A stretch of DNA of 8,039 nt from Paramuribaculum sp. (lineage in GTDB: Bacteria > Bacteroidota > Bacteroidia > Bacteroidales > Muribaculaceae): the NCBI GenBank assembly GCA_009775605.1, contig VSPV01000117.1, positions 1-8,039 on the forward strand. Direction: 5' to 3'. Positions 1 to 6,970 of this stretch are shown here, in pieces. Below the pieces are notes generated by a model, which saw nothing but the letters and a program-made list of their open reading frames with translations, did not search any database and was not told the DNA's origin. Position 1 is the first letter of the stretch. Each line of letters begins with the position of its first letter. A program made the position numbers and the translations under genes.

Positions 1-298
1 TCTCTGAAATTACATACTTGCTAAACTTAAATTATATTAGTATTCTGAACTGTGATTTTTGCCATTGAAATACAGGATTAAATTAGAATTCGAATTTAGT
101 AATAATTTAGATTAAACACATTAAAATTTAACATTATTGGAGGATGGCGACGATACAACACTCTCCATACTATATAATTTATGAGTTTTCTCAATAAAAT
201 ACATTACGTTTCAATAGAAAGACTTTGTTTTGAATAAAACATTTTTCGGGAAGCGGGGGGATTTGAGTAACTTCGCGGGCGGAAAAATTTAGAGCATT
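1..298. other. AT-rich intergenic region with no recognisable gene
   Basis: This stretch is strongly AT-rich compared with the genes that follow, and stop codons are frequent in all frames. I see no protein of plausible length and no RNA gene. The last 30-50 bases become G-rich and hold a weak -7-like element, TAACTTCG at 268-275 (consensus TAnnTTTG, one mismatch), about 23 bases before the start of the peptidase gene. It has no convincing -33 TTTG partner, so a promoter here is only possible. An 18-codon start-to-stop run at 144-197 is too short and AT-rich to call. Confidence 0.6.
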
Positions 299-1033
299 AT
301 GAAACGACTGATTATTTTCTGTGCCGTGGTAATCGGCGCTTTATGCAGCGTTGCCCGGAGCGGCGAAAGCGAGATGACGGCATTACGCAACTGGAATGCC
401 GGGACGCAGGTGAGTGCCGCAACGGTGGAGAAATTCGGGATTGACCGTTGTTTCACGGAGTCGGAGATAACTCCGGAAATATTCGCCCGCATCAAAGGGA
501 AATCATTCGCCGACGGTTGCACCACTCCGCTTTCCGACCTCCGTTATCTGAAAGTGCTCCATACCGATGCCGAAGGCCGTATACTACTTGGCGAGATAAT
601 CTGCAATAAAGAGATTAGCGGTGACCTGCTCGAGATTTTCCGCGAGCTTTTCAACGCCGGCTATCCCATAGAGCGCATGACCCTGATAGACAACTACAGG
701 GCCGACGACCAAGCATCCATGACCGCCAACAACTCCTCGGCCTTCAACTTCCGCTATGTATCGGGCACACGGAAGCTTTCCTACCACAGCCGAGGACTGG
801 CAATAGACATCAATCCGTTTTACAATCCTTACGTACGCCGTCTTAACTCTAAATCCCCGGTGGTTGAACCGGCGGCTGCCGCTCCTTACGCCGACCGCTC
901 CAAACCGTCGCCCTACCGGCTGACCAAAGGCGACCTCTGCCACCGGCTTTTCACCTCCCGCGGATTCATATGGGGAGGCGATTGGAAAACGGTGAAAGAC
1001 TACCAGCATTTCGAGAAAAAAGCGGCAAAATAG
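299..1033 (+). CDS. Secreted M15-family zinc peptidase (VanY/endolysin-like, peptidoglycan peptide cleavage)
   Basis: This 244-residue protein is predicted to cleave stem peptides of peptidoglycan outside the cytoplasmic membrane. Residues 1-19 look like a signal peptide: KR at positions 2-3, a hydrophobic core at 4-16, and a possible type I cleavage site after SVA (A19). The catalytic domain is C-terminal. NNSSAFNFR at 144-152 matches the 'NNTSAFN.R' block of the M15_4-like group. YHSRGLAIDINP supplies zinc ligands H163 and D170. WGGDW at 225-229 is followed by KDYQHFE, giving the catalytic acid D234 and third zinc ligand H237, in the same D-xx-H arrangement as the phage endolysin Ply500. 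All key residues are present, so it should be active. Cell-wall turnover is more likely than a phage role, since no phage genes are nearby. Whether it cuts D-Ala-D-Ala or L-Ala-D-Glu bonds cannot be told. It appears to be transcribed alone; the next gene starts 184 bp on. Confidence 0.9.
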   Translation: MKRLIIFCAVVIGALCSVARSGESEMTALRNWNAGTQVSAATVEKFGIDRCFTESEITPEIFARIKGKSFADGCTTPLSDLRYLKVLHTDAEGRILLGEIICNKEISGDLLEIFRELFNAGYPIERMTLIDNYRADDQASMTANNSSAFNFRYVSGTRKLSYHSRGLAIDINPFYNPYVRRLNSKSPVVEPAAAAPYADRSKPSPYRLTKGDLCHRLFTSRGFIWGGDWKTVKDYQHFEKKAAK

Positions 1034-1140
1034 TCTATCGTCCCTTATCGGAATCCTACCGCATTAAGCCCCTGACATCCCATTAGCCCGCGCCGGGCGA
1101 CGCCATGAAAGCTTGTGAACAATAGGCGCCGGTCTGTCGT

Positions 1141-1193
1141 TGTAAATTTGTATCCTCGCCGACTCTTCCGTTTGGCTAAACAACAAATTTACA
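1141..1193. repeat. Perfect 11-bp inverted repeat around the aspT promoter
   Basis: TGTAAATTTGT at 1141-1151 is the exact reverse complement of ACAAATTTACA at 1183-1193, with 31 bases between the arms. The left arm contains the -7 element of aspT, and the right arm carries the same element facing the other way. Because transcription should start downstream of the left arm, the repeat would not fold in the mRNA. If functional it acts as DNA, for example as paired regulator sites. The arms are AT-rich with a self-complementary AAATTT core, so chance remains possible. Confidence 0.45.
1143..1150 (+). promoter_or_regulatory. Bacteroidetes -7 promoter element for aspT-aspD
   Basis: TAAATTTG is an exact match to the Bacteroidetes -7 consensus TAnnTTTG and lies 67 bases upstream of the aspT start. 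That places transcription start near 1157 and predicts a leader of about 60 bases. No good -33 TTTG sits at the expected 19-21 base spacing; the nearest TTG is at 1113-1115, about 27 bases away. The element lies inside the left arm of the inverted repeat at 1141-1193. Confidence 0.55.
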
Positions 1194-1217
1194 CACAACC
1201 TTTTATTTTCAGTTCCT

Positions 1218-2948
1218 ATGTTACACTGGCTAATGGACACACTGATAAAATATCCCTCAATTCCGATATTTCTTACTATCGGACTGGGATTTTATCTGGG
1301 AAAATTCAAGTACAAAACCTTTGCTCTCGGCACCGTGACGTCGGTGCTTCTGGTGGGTGTGGTAATAGGCTATTTCGTCAATAAGCTTGCCGGACAACCT
1401 ATTGTCATAGGTACACCGCTCAAATCCCTGTTTTTCCTCATCTTCCTTTTCGCCATAGGTTATAAATGCGGTCCGCAGTTCGTTGCAGCAATACGTGGAC
1501 AGGGCATAAAGCAGGTGATTTTCGCCGTTGTGGTCTGCGTGCTGTGTCTCGTGGTCACATGGGGATGCGCCAAAATCATGAATTATAACCCCGCAATGGC
1601 CACAGGTCTCTTCTCGGGTGCACAGACCATCTCGGCCGTGATAGGCGTAGGCACCGACACCATAAGCAGCCTGCCCGACGTAGATGCAGCCACCAAAAAA
1701 GCATGGATAGACCTCATTCCTGTAGGATACGCCGTCACCTATGTGTTCGGCACAATCGGTTCGGCATATATTCTCGGCAGCCTCGGCCCGATGATGCTCG
1801 GCGGCCTGAAGAAAGTGCGCCAGCAGACCAAGGACTACGAGCAGGAACTCAACCACTCCACACTTTCGAGCGACCCCGCATTCATCGACGGCAACCGCCC
1901 CATCAACTTCCGCGCCTATAAGGTTGACTCGGATCATTTCGCCGGTGCCCTGACCATCGCACAGGTTGAACAGCATTTCGCAAACCTCGGCCGACGGCTG
2001 TTTGTGGAGCGCGTGCGCAAGGCCGACGGCTCTGTGGTGGACCCGTCACCGGCCGTAACAATAGCCAAAGGCGACGAGATAGTGCTGTCAGGACGCCACG
2101 AATACATAGTCCAGGACGAAAGCTGGATCGGTCCCGAAGTAGACGACCCGAAGCTGCTCACCTTCAATGTGGAGAAGACCAATGTTATGGTAACCAAGAA
2201 AGTTGCCGGTCTGACCGTGGACCAGTTGCGCGCCAAACCGTTCATGTATGGAGTGATGATAGCTTCTATCACCCGTCAGGGCGGCCTTTCCATCCCTGTG
2301 CTCGCCAAGACCGAACTCATGCAGGGCGACATGCTCGTGATAGAAGGTCTTCCGCAGGAAGTTGGAGCGGCCGTGCCACAGATCGGTGTGGAAGAAAAAC
2401 CGACTTCGGTCACCGACCTCGTGTATGTTTCGCTTGCCATAGTGATAGGCGCTCTCGTAGGCGCTCTCACCCTCGATATTCATAACATCCCCGTGAGTCT
2501 CTCAACATCGGGAGGCGCCCTTATCGCCGGCCTATTCTTCGGATGGCTGCGCACACGCCACCCATCTGTAGGCTTCATTCCCACATCCTCGCTCTGGCTC
2601 ATGCAGAACCTCGGCCTCAATATGTTCATTGCCGTGATAGGCATACAGAGCGGCCCCACGTTCATCTCCGGTCTGGAACAGGTGGGCTGGATGTTCTTCG
2701 TGATGGGTATAATAGCCACCACGGTGCCGCTGCTCTTAGCGATGTGGCTCGGTGCAAAGGTGTTCAAATTCCATCCGGCAATCAATCTGGGATGCTGCGC
2801 GGGAAGTCGCACAACCACCGCGGCCCTCGGTGCCATCACCGCTTCGCTGGGAAGCTCCGTGCCGGCTCTCGGCTATACCATTACCTATGCCATTGGCAAC
2901 ACTCTGCTCATCCTCATGGGCGTGGCAATGGTTCTGATGTTTATCTGA
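1218..2948 (+). CDS. aspT: Aspartate:alanine antiporter AspT (AAEx family)
   Basis: This 576-residue inner-membrane exchanger is predicted to import L-aspartate and export L-alanine, the partner reaction of the decarboxylase encoded next. Its architecture is that of the AspT/YidE-type AAEx family. An N-terminal membrane half (about residues 14-195) contains the block ATGLFSGAQTISAVIG at 128-143. A cytoplasmic region of about 200 residues (196-395) holds two TrkA_C/RCK_C-like stretches, about 230-300 and 315-390, the first with 'KGDEIVLSGR'. A C-terminal membrane half (400-576) contains the matching block CCAGSRTTTAALGA at 526-539. The repeated GA/GS-x-T blocks are the internal duplication of the family. 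Length is slightly above the characterised Tetragenococcus AspT (543 residues). A second ATG at 1233 (M6) is an alternative start. The neighbour aspD supports substrate assignment over a generic transporter. Confidence 0.93.
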   Translation: MLHWLMDTLIKYPSIPIFLTIGLGFYLGKFKYKTFALGTVTSVLLVGVVIGYFVNKLAGQPIVIGTPLKSLFFLIFLFAIGYKCGPQFVAAIRGQGIKQVIFAVVVCVLCLVVTWGCAKIMNYNPAMATGLFSGAQTISAVIGVGTDTISSLPDVDAATKKAWIDLIPVGYAVTYVFGTIGSAYILGSLGPMMLGGLKKVRQQTKDYEQELNHSTLSSDPAFIDGNRPINFRAYKVDSDHFAGALTIAQVEQHFANLGRRLFVERVRKADGSVVDPSPAVTIAKGDEIVLSGRHEYIVQDESWIGPEVDDPKLLTFNVEKTNVMVTKKVAGLTVDQLRAKPFMYGVMIASITRQGGLSIPVLAKTELMQGDMLVIEGLPQEVGAAVPQIGVEEKPTSVTDLVYVSLAIVIGALVGALTLDIHNIPVSLSTSGGALIAGLFFGWLRTRHPSVGFIPTSSLWLMQNLGLNMFIAVIGIQSGPTFISGLEQVGWMFFVMGIIATTVPLLLAMWLGAKVFKFHPAINLGCCAGSRTTTAALGAITASLGSSVPALGYTITYAIGNTLLILMGVAMVLMFI

Positions 2949-2985
2949 CATAATTATCTCTAATCTACATAATCACTGACTAATC

Positions 2986-4626
2986 ATGGAAATTCCAAAA
3001 AATCCTGAAAACCGCACCTACGAAAAAGACCTTGAGAAATTGAGCCCGTTTGAAATCAAGGGTACTCTCATAAGCCTCGCAGAAAAGGACGCACAGCGTT
3101 CAACTGCAACGTTTCTTAATGCCGGCCGCGGCAACCCCAACTGGCTTCTTTCACGCCCCCGCAAGGCATTCTTCCTGCTTGGTCTTTTCGCCGCAAGCGA
3201 GGCCGAGCGCAAGGTCTACGACGCTCCCCTGGGAATCGTGGCCTCTCCCACACAGGACGGCTGCGCCAAACGTTATCTGGACTTCATCGAGGCCCATAAG
3301 GACAACGACGGAGCCGAAGTGCTGCGCCACTACTACGATTATATGGTGAAGACCCACAATGTGGATCCCGATGATTTCGTGTTCGAGATGGTCGACGGCA
3401 TTCTGGGCGACCACTACCCCACGCCTCCCCGCGCGCTCAAATACACAGAAATCATGGCCCGCGACTATATCCGCTGGGCTATGGGCGGCAAGGACGACCC
3501 AACCGTGTATGACCTTTTCCCCACCGAGGGCTCCACGGCTGGAATGTGCTACGCCTTCGAATCGCTCAAGCAGAACTTCCTTCTCAACGAAGGCGACAAA
3601 CTCGCCCTCCTCACCCCCTGCTTCACTCCCTACCTTGAGATACCGCAGCTCGCACAGTTCGGGCTTGAGATAGTCAACGTATCGGCCAACAAGGTCGAGA
3701 AGGACGGTTACCACGACTGGCAGTATCCCAAAGAGGAGCTCGACAAACTCCGTGACCCGTCGGTAAAAGCCGTGTGCATCACCAATCCCTCAAACCCGCC
3801 GAGCGTATGCCTCGCTCCCGAGGTCCTCGAAGAGTTCGTGGACATCGTGAAGAAGGACAACCCCAACCTGATGATAATCACCGACGATGTGTACGGAACG
3901 TTCATCGAGGGCTTCCGCTCGCTGATGTATGTGCTTCCCTACAATACCCTCTGCCTCTATTCATTCTCTAAATACTTCGGTGCCACCGGCTGGCGCGTGG
4001 CAGCAATGGCCCTGCGCAGCGACAAGAACGTTTTCGACGACCGGATTGCGGCTCTTCCGGCCGACAAGAAAGCCGCGCTCAACAAGCGTTACGAGTCGCT
4101 CGCGCTTGAGCCAGAGAAGATAAAATTTATAGACCGTCTGGTGGCCGATTCGCGCCTTGTGGGCCTCAACCACACCGCAGGTCTCTCATGCCCGCAGCAG
4201 ATCCAGCTCGCGCTTTTCTCGGCCTTCGGCTATCTCCACAACCAGGAACTCCAGCCCCGACTGATTTCCATGATCCATCGCCGCCTCAACGACCTCTGGA
4301 GCACCACCGGCTTCACGCTGATTCCCGACCCCAACCGCGCCGGCTATTACAGCGAAATCGACCTGATGGTATGGGCAAAGAAATTCTACGGCGACGAATT
4401 CGCAAAGTATCTCACCGACAACTACGAGCCTCTCGACGTGGTGATACGTCTTGCCAACGAGACGGCGATAGTGCTCCTGAACGGCGACGGTTTCGACGGG
4501 CCGGCATGGTCGGTGCGCGCGTCGCTTGCCAACCTCAACGATGACGCCTACCTGAAGATAGGCACAGCCATCCGCAAGATTCTCGATGAATACCACACAG
4601 CGTTCCTGGCCTCGAAGAAGGCATGA
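2986..4626 (+). CDS. aspD: Aspartate 4-decarboxylase / aspartate aminotransferase AspD (PLP enzyme)
   Basis: This enzyme converts L-aspartate to L-alanine and CO2 in the cytoplasm, consuming a proton; family members also have aminotransferase side activity. It is a fold-type I PLP protein of 546 residues, near the usual length of about 530-550. Visible features are NAGRGNPNW in the N-terminal part, the cofactor-contacting asparagine N267 in NPSNPPS, D300 and Y303 in TDDVYG (pyridine nitrogen and phenol contacts), the PLP lysine K329 in SFSKYFGATGWR, and R511 in WSVRAS, the expected substrate-carboxylate arginine. The N-terminal extension and these blocks separate it from ordinary aspartate aminotransferases. 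It starts 37 bp after aspT with no terminator between them, so the two form an operon. The start has no Shine-Dalgarno sequence, as is normal for Bacteroidetes. With AspT it would form an electrogenic, proton-consuming cycle, which is known for this pair in other bacteria and inferred here. Confidence 0.95.
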   Translation: MEIPKNPENRTYEKDLEKLSPFEIKGTLISLAEKDAQRSTATFLNAGRGNPNWLLSRPRKAFFLLGLFAASEAERKVYDAPLGIVASPTQDGCAKRYLDFIEAHKDNDGAEVLRHYYDYMVKTHNVDPDDFVFEMVDGILGDHYPTPPRALKYTEIMARDYIRWAMGGKDDPTVYDLFPTEGSTAGMCYAFESLKQNFLLNEGDKLALLTPCFTPYLEIPQLAQFGLEIVNVSANKVEKDGYHDWQYPKEELDKLRDPSVKAVCITNPSNPPSVCLAPEVLEEFVDIVKKDNPNLMIITDDVYGTFIEGFRSLMYVLPYNTLCLYSFSKYFGATGWRVAAMALRSDKNVFDDRIAALPADKKAALNKRYESLALEPEKIKFIDRLVADSRLVGLNHTAGLSCPQQIQLALFSAFGYLHNQELQPRLISMIHRRLNDLWSTTGFTLIPDPNRAGYYSEIDLMVWAKKFYGDEFAKYLTDNYEPLDVVIRLANETAIVLLNGDGFDGPAWSVRASLANLNDDAYLKIGTAIRKILDEYHTAFLASKKA

Positions 4627-4680
4627 CACTAATTTTCCGTAAGCAAGGAAATTGCCCGAAATAAATAAACAGCAGAATGT

Positions 4681-4730
4681 GGCGCGGCCCACTGGCGCGG
4701 AACTTTCCGTCCGGGGCCGCGCCCTTTTTT
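4681..4730 (+). terminator. Intrinsic terminator of the aspT-aspD operon
   Basis: GGCGCGGCCC at 4681-4690 pairs perfectly with GGGCCGCGCC at 4714-4723, followed by CTTTTTT to 4730. The 23-base loop contains a second self-complementary segment, CGGA at 4698-4701 with TCCG at 4706-4709, so the RNA can form a stacked or branched stem. It lies 54 bases after the aspD stop codon. There is no A-tract on the left side, so it should act only on the + strand. Confidence 0.88.
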
Positions 4731-4766
4731 ATATTGCCTGCAACGTTTTTATGGCTTTCTCCGCGG

Positions 4767-4780
4767 AATCCCCGGGGATT
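4767..4780. promoter_or_regulatory. Perfect 14-bp palindrome, candidate operator upstream of sufE
   Basis: AATCCCCGGGGATT is a perfect palindrome ending 5 bases before the -7 element of sufE and 36 bases before the start codon. It sits where RNA polymerase or a regulator dimer would contact the promoter spacer. One such palindrome is not rare across 8 kb, but its placement in a gap of about 90 bases between terminator and gene is suggestive. I do not recognise it as the site of a known regulator. Confidence 0.35.
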
Positions 4781-4785
4781 TTGAC

Positions 4786-4793
4786 TAAATTTG
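4786..4793 (+). promoter_or_regulatory. Bacteroidetes -7 promoter element for sufE
   Basis: TAAATTTG matches the TAnnTTTG consensus exactly and lies 23 bases before the sufE start, predicting a very short leader. The position expected for the -33 element (about 4762-4766) is GC-rich and does not match TTTG. The promoter may therefore be weak or activator-dependent, which fits the palindrome next to it. The following peptide transporter gene may be read from this promoter as well. Confidence 0.55.
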
Positions 4794-4815
4794 TCAGACA
4801 TTCAACTTTCAAACC

Positions 4816-5253
4816 ATGACAATAGACCAGATACAGGACGAAATAATAGAAGAATTCTCTGAAGTTGATGACTGGATGGACCGTTATGCCATGATTATCG
4901 ATCTCGGCAATACCCTTCCTCCCATCGACCCCAAATACAAGACTCCCGACTACCTGATAGAAGGCTGCCAGAGCCGCGTATGGCTCTATGCCCGCGAAGA
5001 AGACGGCAAAGTCTACTATACGGCCGACTCCGACGCCATAATCGTAAAAGGCATCATAGCGTTGCTCATAAAGGTGCTCAACGGCCACACGCCTGAGGAA
5101 ATCACATCGGCAAACCTCTATTTCATTGACCGGATAGGGCTGGCCGAGAACCTCTCGCCCACCCGCAGCAACGGACTCCTTGCCATGCTGAAGCAGATGC
5201 GCCTGTATGCGCTCGCGTTCAAGATAAAGGACGAGAATGCCACCGGGGCCTGA
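4816..5253 (+). CDS. sufE: SufE-family sulfur acceptor for Fe-S cluster assembly
   Basis: SufE takes persulfide sulfur from the cysteine desulfurase SufS and passes it to the SufBCD scaffold for iron-sulfur cluster building in the cytoplasm. The protein has 145 residues, close to the usual length of about 140. The sulfur-accepting cysteine is C51 in LIEGCQSRVW, the same position as in E. coli SufE. The C-terminal SPTRSNGL block (114-121, with R117 and G120) is the other family signature. The LPP motif at 34-36 is also typical. No sufS or sufBCD gene lies in the window, so this is a stand-alone copy, a common arrangement in Bacteroidetes. It has its own promoter after the aspD terminator. The next gene starts 53 bp later without a clear terminator between, so co-transcription with the peptide transporter is possible, but no functional link is evident. 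Confidence 0.95.
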   Translation: MTIDQIQDEIIEEFSEVDDWMDRYAMIIDLGNTLPPIDPKYKTPDYLIEGCQSRVWLYAREEDGKVYYTADSDAIIVKGIIALLIKVLNGHTPEEITSANLYFIDRIGLAENLSPTRSNGLLAMLKQMRLYALAFKIKDENATGA

Positions 5254-5272
5254 ACCCCATGAAAAATTATTA

Positions 5273-5306
5273 ACCAATCATATCCACCACATTCACCAAT
5301 CTTATC
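5273..5306. repeat. Short direct repeat just before the peptide transporter start codon
   Basis: ACCAATCATATC at 5273-5284 and ACCAATCTTATC at 5295-5306 agree at 11 of 12 positions and start 22 bases apart, about two helical turns. The second copy abuts the ATG of the transporter gene. The repeat may be a regulator site or a feature of the untranslated leader, or it may be chance. I recognise no known site in it. Confidence 0.35.
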
Positions 5307-6812
5307 ATGTTCAATCAACCTAAAGGCCTAATTCCCGCCGCCCTCTCCAACATGGGCGAACGCTTCGGCTACTACATCATGAATGCGGTGCTCGTGCTGT
5401 TCCTTTGCTCCAAGTTCGGACTGTCGGAAGAAACGAGCACACTGGTCTATTCATTCTTCTATGCCGGAATCTACGTTCTGAGCCTCGTGGGCGGTATCAT
5501 AGCCGACAAGACACAGAACTACAAAGGCACCATCATCAGCGGTCTGATAGTAATGACCCTGGGCTACATAGTGCTTGCAGTGCCTATTCTCGCCACAGCC
5601 GAAAACACCACCTGGCTGCTCACCCTCACATGCTGCGCGCTCTTCCTCATCGCGTTCGGCAACGGTCTGTTCAAGGGCAACCTCCAGGCCATCGTGGGCC
5701 AGCTCTACGACAATCCGCGCTGGGCTTCCAAACGCGACTCCGGATTCCAGATTTTCTACGTGTTCATCAACATCGGTGGCGTTGTAGCTCCTTTCGTGGC
5801 TCCCATGCTCCGTTCCTGGTGGCTCGGCGTCCACAATCTTGCCTATAATGCCAAGCTCCCCGCTCTCTGCCATGAATACCTGAGCGTGACCGACAACATG
5901 AACCAGCAGAACGCCGACAACCTCTATGCCCTCATCACCCAGGTGGGCGGAGATGCCGCCGGCAACATCTCGGCATTCTGCACCGAGTATCTCGACGTGT
6001 TCAACACCGGCATCCATTACTCGTTCATAGCATCCGTGGCCGCCATGCTCCTTTCACTCGCCATATTCCTCTTCACCAAGAAGGGCCTCCCCTCTCCCGC
6101 CAAGAAGGAAAAGAGCGAGACCGTGAGCTACACCGCCGAGGAAAAAGCAGCCATGGCAAAGGAAATCAAACAGCGCATGTATGCTCTCTTCGCAGTGCTC
6201 GGCATTGCAATCTTCTTCTGGTTCTCGTTCCACCAGAACGGCACCTCGCTGTCGCTCTTTGCCCGCGACTTCGTGATCAGCGACACTATCGCTCCCGAAA
6301 TCTGGCAGGCTCTCAATCCCTTCTTCGTGATTGTGCTCACCCCCGTCATCATTGTGATTTTCGCTTCGCTGGCGCGCCGCGGCAAGGAAATTTCCACACC
6401 GCGCAAAATCGCCATCGGCATGGGTCTGGCAGGCATCGCCTACCTATTCCTGATGATCTACTCGCTCGTGATGGGTTATCCCTCAGCCACCGAATTCCGT
6501 ACTGAAGGCGGCGTTATGTCGGGACCCTGGGTGCTCATAGTGCTCTACTTCTTCCTGACCGTTGCCGAGCTCTTCATCTCGCCCCTGGGCCTTTCGTTCG
6601 TATCGAAAGTAGCTCCGCGCGACATGCAGGGGCTCTGCCAGGGCCTCTGGCTCGGCGCCACCGCCGTGGGCAACCTCCTGCTTTGGATTGGTCCGCTCAT
6701 CTACAACGCCTGCCCCATCTGGGTAGCCTGGGCCGTGTTCATGGGCGTATGCTTCATCTCCATGGGAGTGATGTTCGGCATGGTGAAATGGCTCGAACGC
6801 GTGGCTAAATAA
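5307..6812 (+). CDS. POT/PTR-family peptide transporter (MFS), Bacteroidetes-type variant
   Basis: This 501-residue inner-membrane protein is predicted to import di- and tripeptides driven by protons. Family blocks are NMGERFGYY at 15-23 (the ExxERFxYY region), GGIIADK at 62-68, K123 in FGNGLFKGN (TM4 lysine of the family), FINIGGVVAPF at 153-163 (PTR2 signature), FWFSFHQNGTSL at 304-315 (TM7), and ELFISPLGLSFVSKVAP at 421-437 with the conserved TM10 glutamate E421. Two differences stand out: the first glutamate of ExxER is N15, and the TM7 acidic residue position is H309. A segment of about 65 residues (roughly 170-236) with little hydrophobicity separates the PTR2 signature helix from the next membrane helix and looks like an inserted extracytoplasmic loop. 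Substrate range is therefore uncertain. The gene follows sufE by 53 bp and ends in a strong hairpin. Confidence 0.9.
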   Translation: MFNQPKGLIPAALSNMGERFGYYIMNAVLVLFLCSKFGLSEETSTLVYSFFYAGIYVLSLVGGIIADKTQNYKGTIISGLIVMTLGYIVLAVPILATAENTTWLLTLTCCALFLIAFGNGLFKGNLQAIVGQLYDNPRWASKRDSGFQIFYVFINIGGVVAPFVAPMLRSWWLGVHNLAYNAKLPALCHEYLSVTDNMNQQNADNLYALITQVGGDAAGNISAFCTEYLDVFNTGIHYSFIASVAAMLLSLAIFLFTKKGLPSPAKKEKSETVSYTAEEKAAMAKEIKQRMYALFAVLGIAIFFWFSFHQNGTSLSLFARDFVISDTIAPEIWQALNPFFVIVLTPVIIVIFASLARRGKEISTPRKIAIGMGLAGIAYLFLMIYSLVMGYPSATEFRTEGGVMSGPWVLIVLYFFLTVAELFISPLGLSFVSKVAPRDMQGLCQGLWLGATAVGNLLLWIGPLIYNACPIWVAWAVFMGVCFISMGVMFGMVKWLERVAK

Positions 6813-6826
6813 ACACGCAATCCACT

Positions 6827-6877
6827 ACAAAAGAAACAGGCGGTATGTCGGAATTGACATGCCGCCATTTCTTTTGT
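6827..6877. terminator. Bidirectional hairpin terminator after the peptide transporter
   Basis: GGCGGTATGTC at 6839-6849 pairs with GACATGCCGCC at 6856-6866 (one G-T wobble) around the loop GGAATT. The stem is extended by ACAAAAGAAA at 6827-6836 pairing with TTTCTTTTGT at 6868-6877, with a small bulge between the two parts. The T-rich right arm serves as the release tract on + and the A-rich left arm does so on -. It begins 15 bases after the transporter stop codon. Confidence 0.85.
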
Positions 6878-6970
6878 GGCATCTGATTCTTCGCGACAGA
6901 CTGAACCGCAGCGGATTCGGATTGTTTTATAAGAAAAAGAAAGTCAAATTCCTCCCACACAAGTACTCCT

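Noticed and set aside
87..96. 10-bp palindrome AATTCGAATT
   Set aside because: Palindromes of this length are expected by chance several times in 8 kb, more so in AT-rich DNA, and no promoter or gene edge is next to it.
144..197. 18-codon reading frame after a GGAGG-like sequence
   Set aside because: The GGAG overlaps the ATG region and cannot act as a ribosome site, the frame is very short and AT-rich, and Bacteroidetes do not rely on Shine-Dalgarno sequences.
1086..1098. GCCCG-CGC-CGGGC hairpin after the M15 peptidase gene as a terminator
   Set aside because: The stem is only 5 bp with a 3-base loop and no T-tract follows. It could aid 3' end formation but does not qualify as an intrinsic terminator.
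1141..1193. Invertible (phase-variable) promoter flanked by inverted repeats, as in Bacteroides capsule loci
   Set aside because: The arms are 11 bp with only 31 bp between them, and the -7 element lies inside an arm, so inversion would leave the promoter sequence unchanged. No invertase gene is nearby.
1257..1976. Long antisense reading frame (239 codons) opposite aspT
   Set aside because: The translation is rich in Cys and His with no membrane or domain pattern, while the + strand reads as a clear AspT. It is a by-product of GC-rich codon use.
3151..3714. Antisense reading frame of 187 codons opposite aspD
   Set aside because: The + strand here encodes conserved AspD sequence, and the antisense translation shows no recognisable family features.
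5245..5258. GGGG/CCCC hairpin across the sufE stop codon as a terminator
   Set aside because: It has only four pairs with no T-tract and overlaps the stop codon, so it does not separate sufE from the transporter gene.
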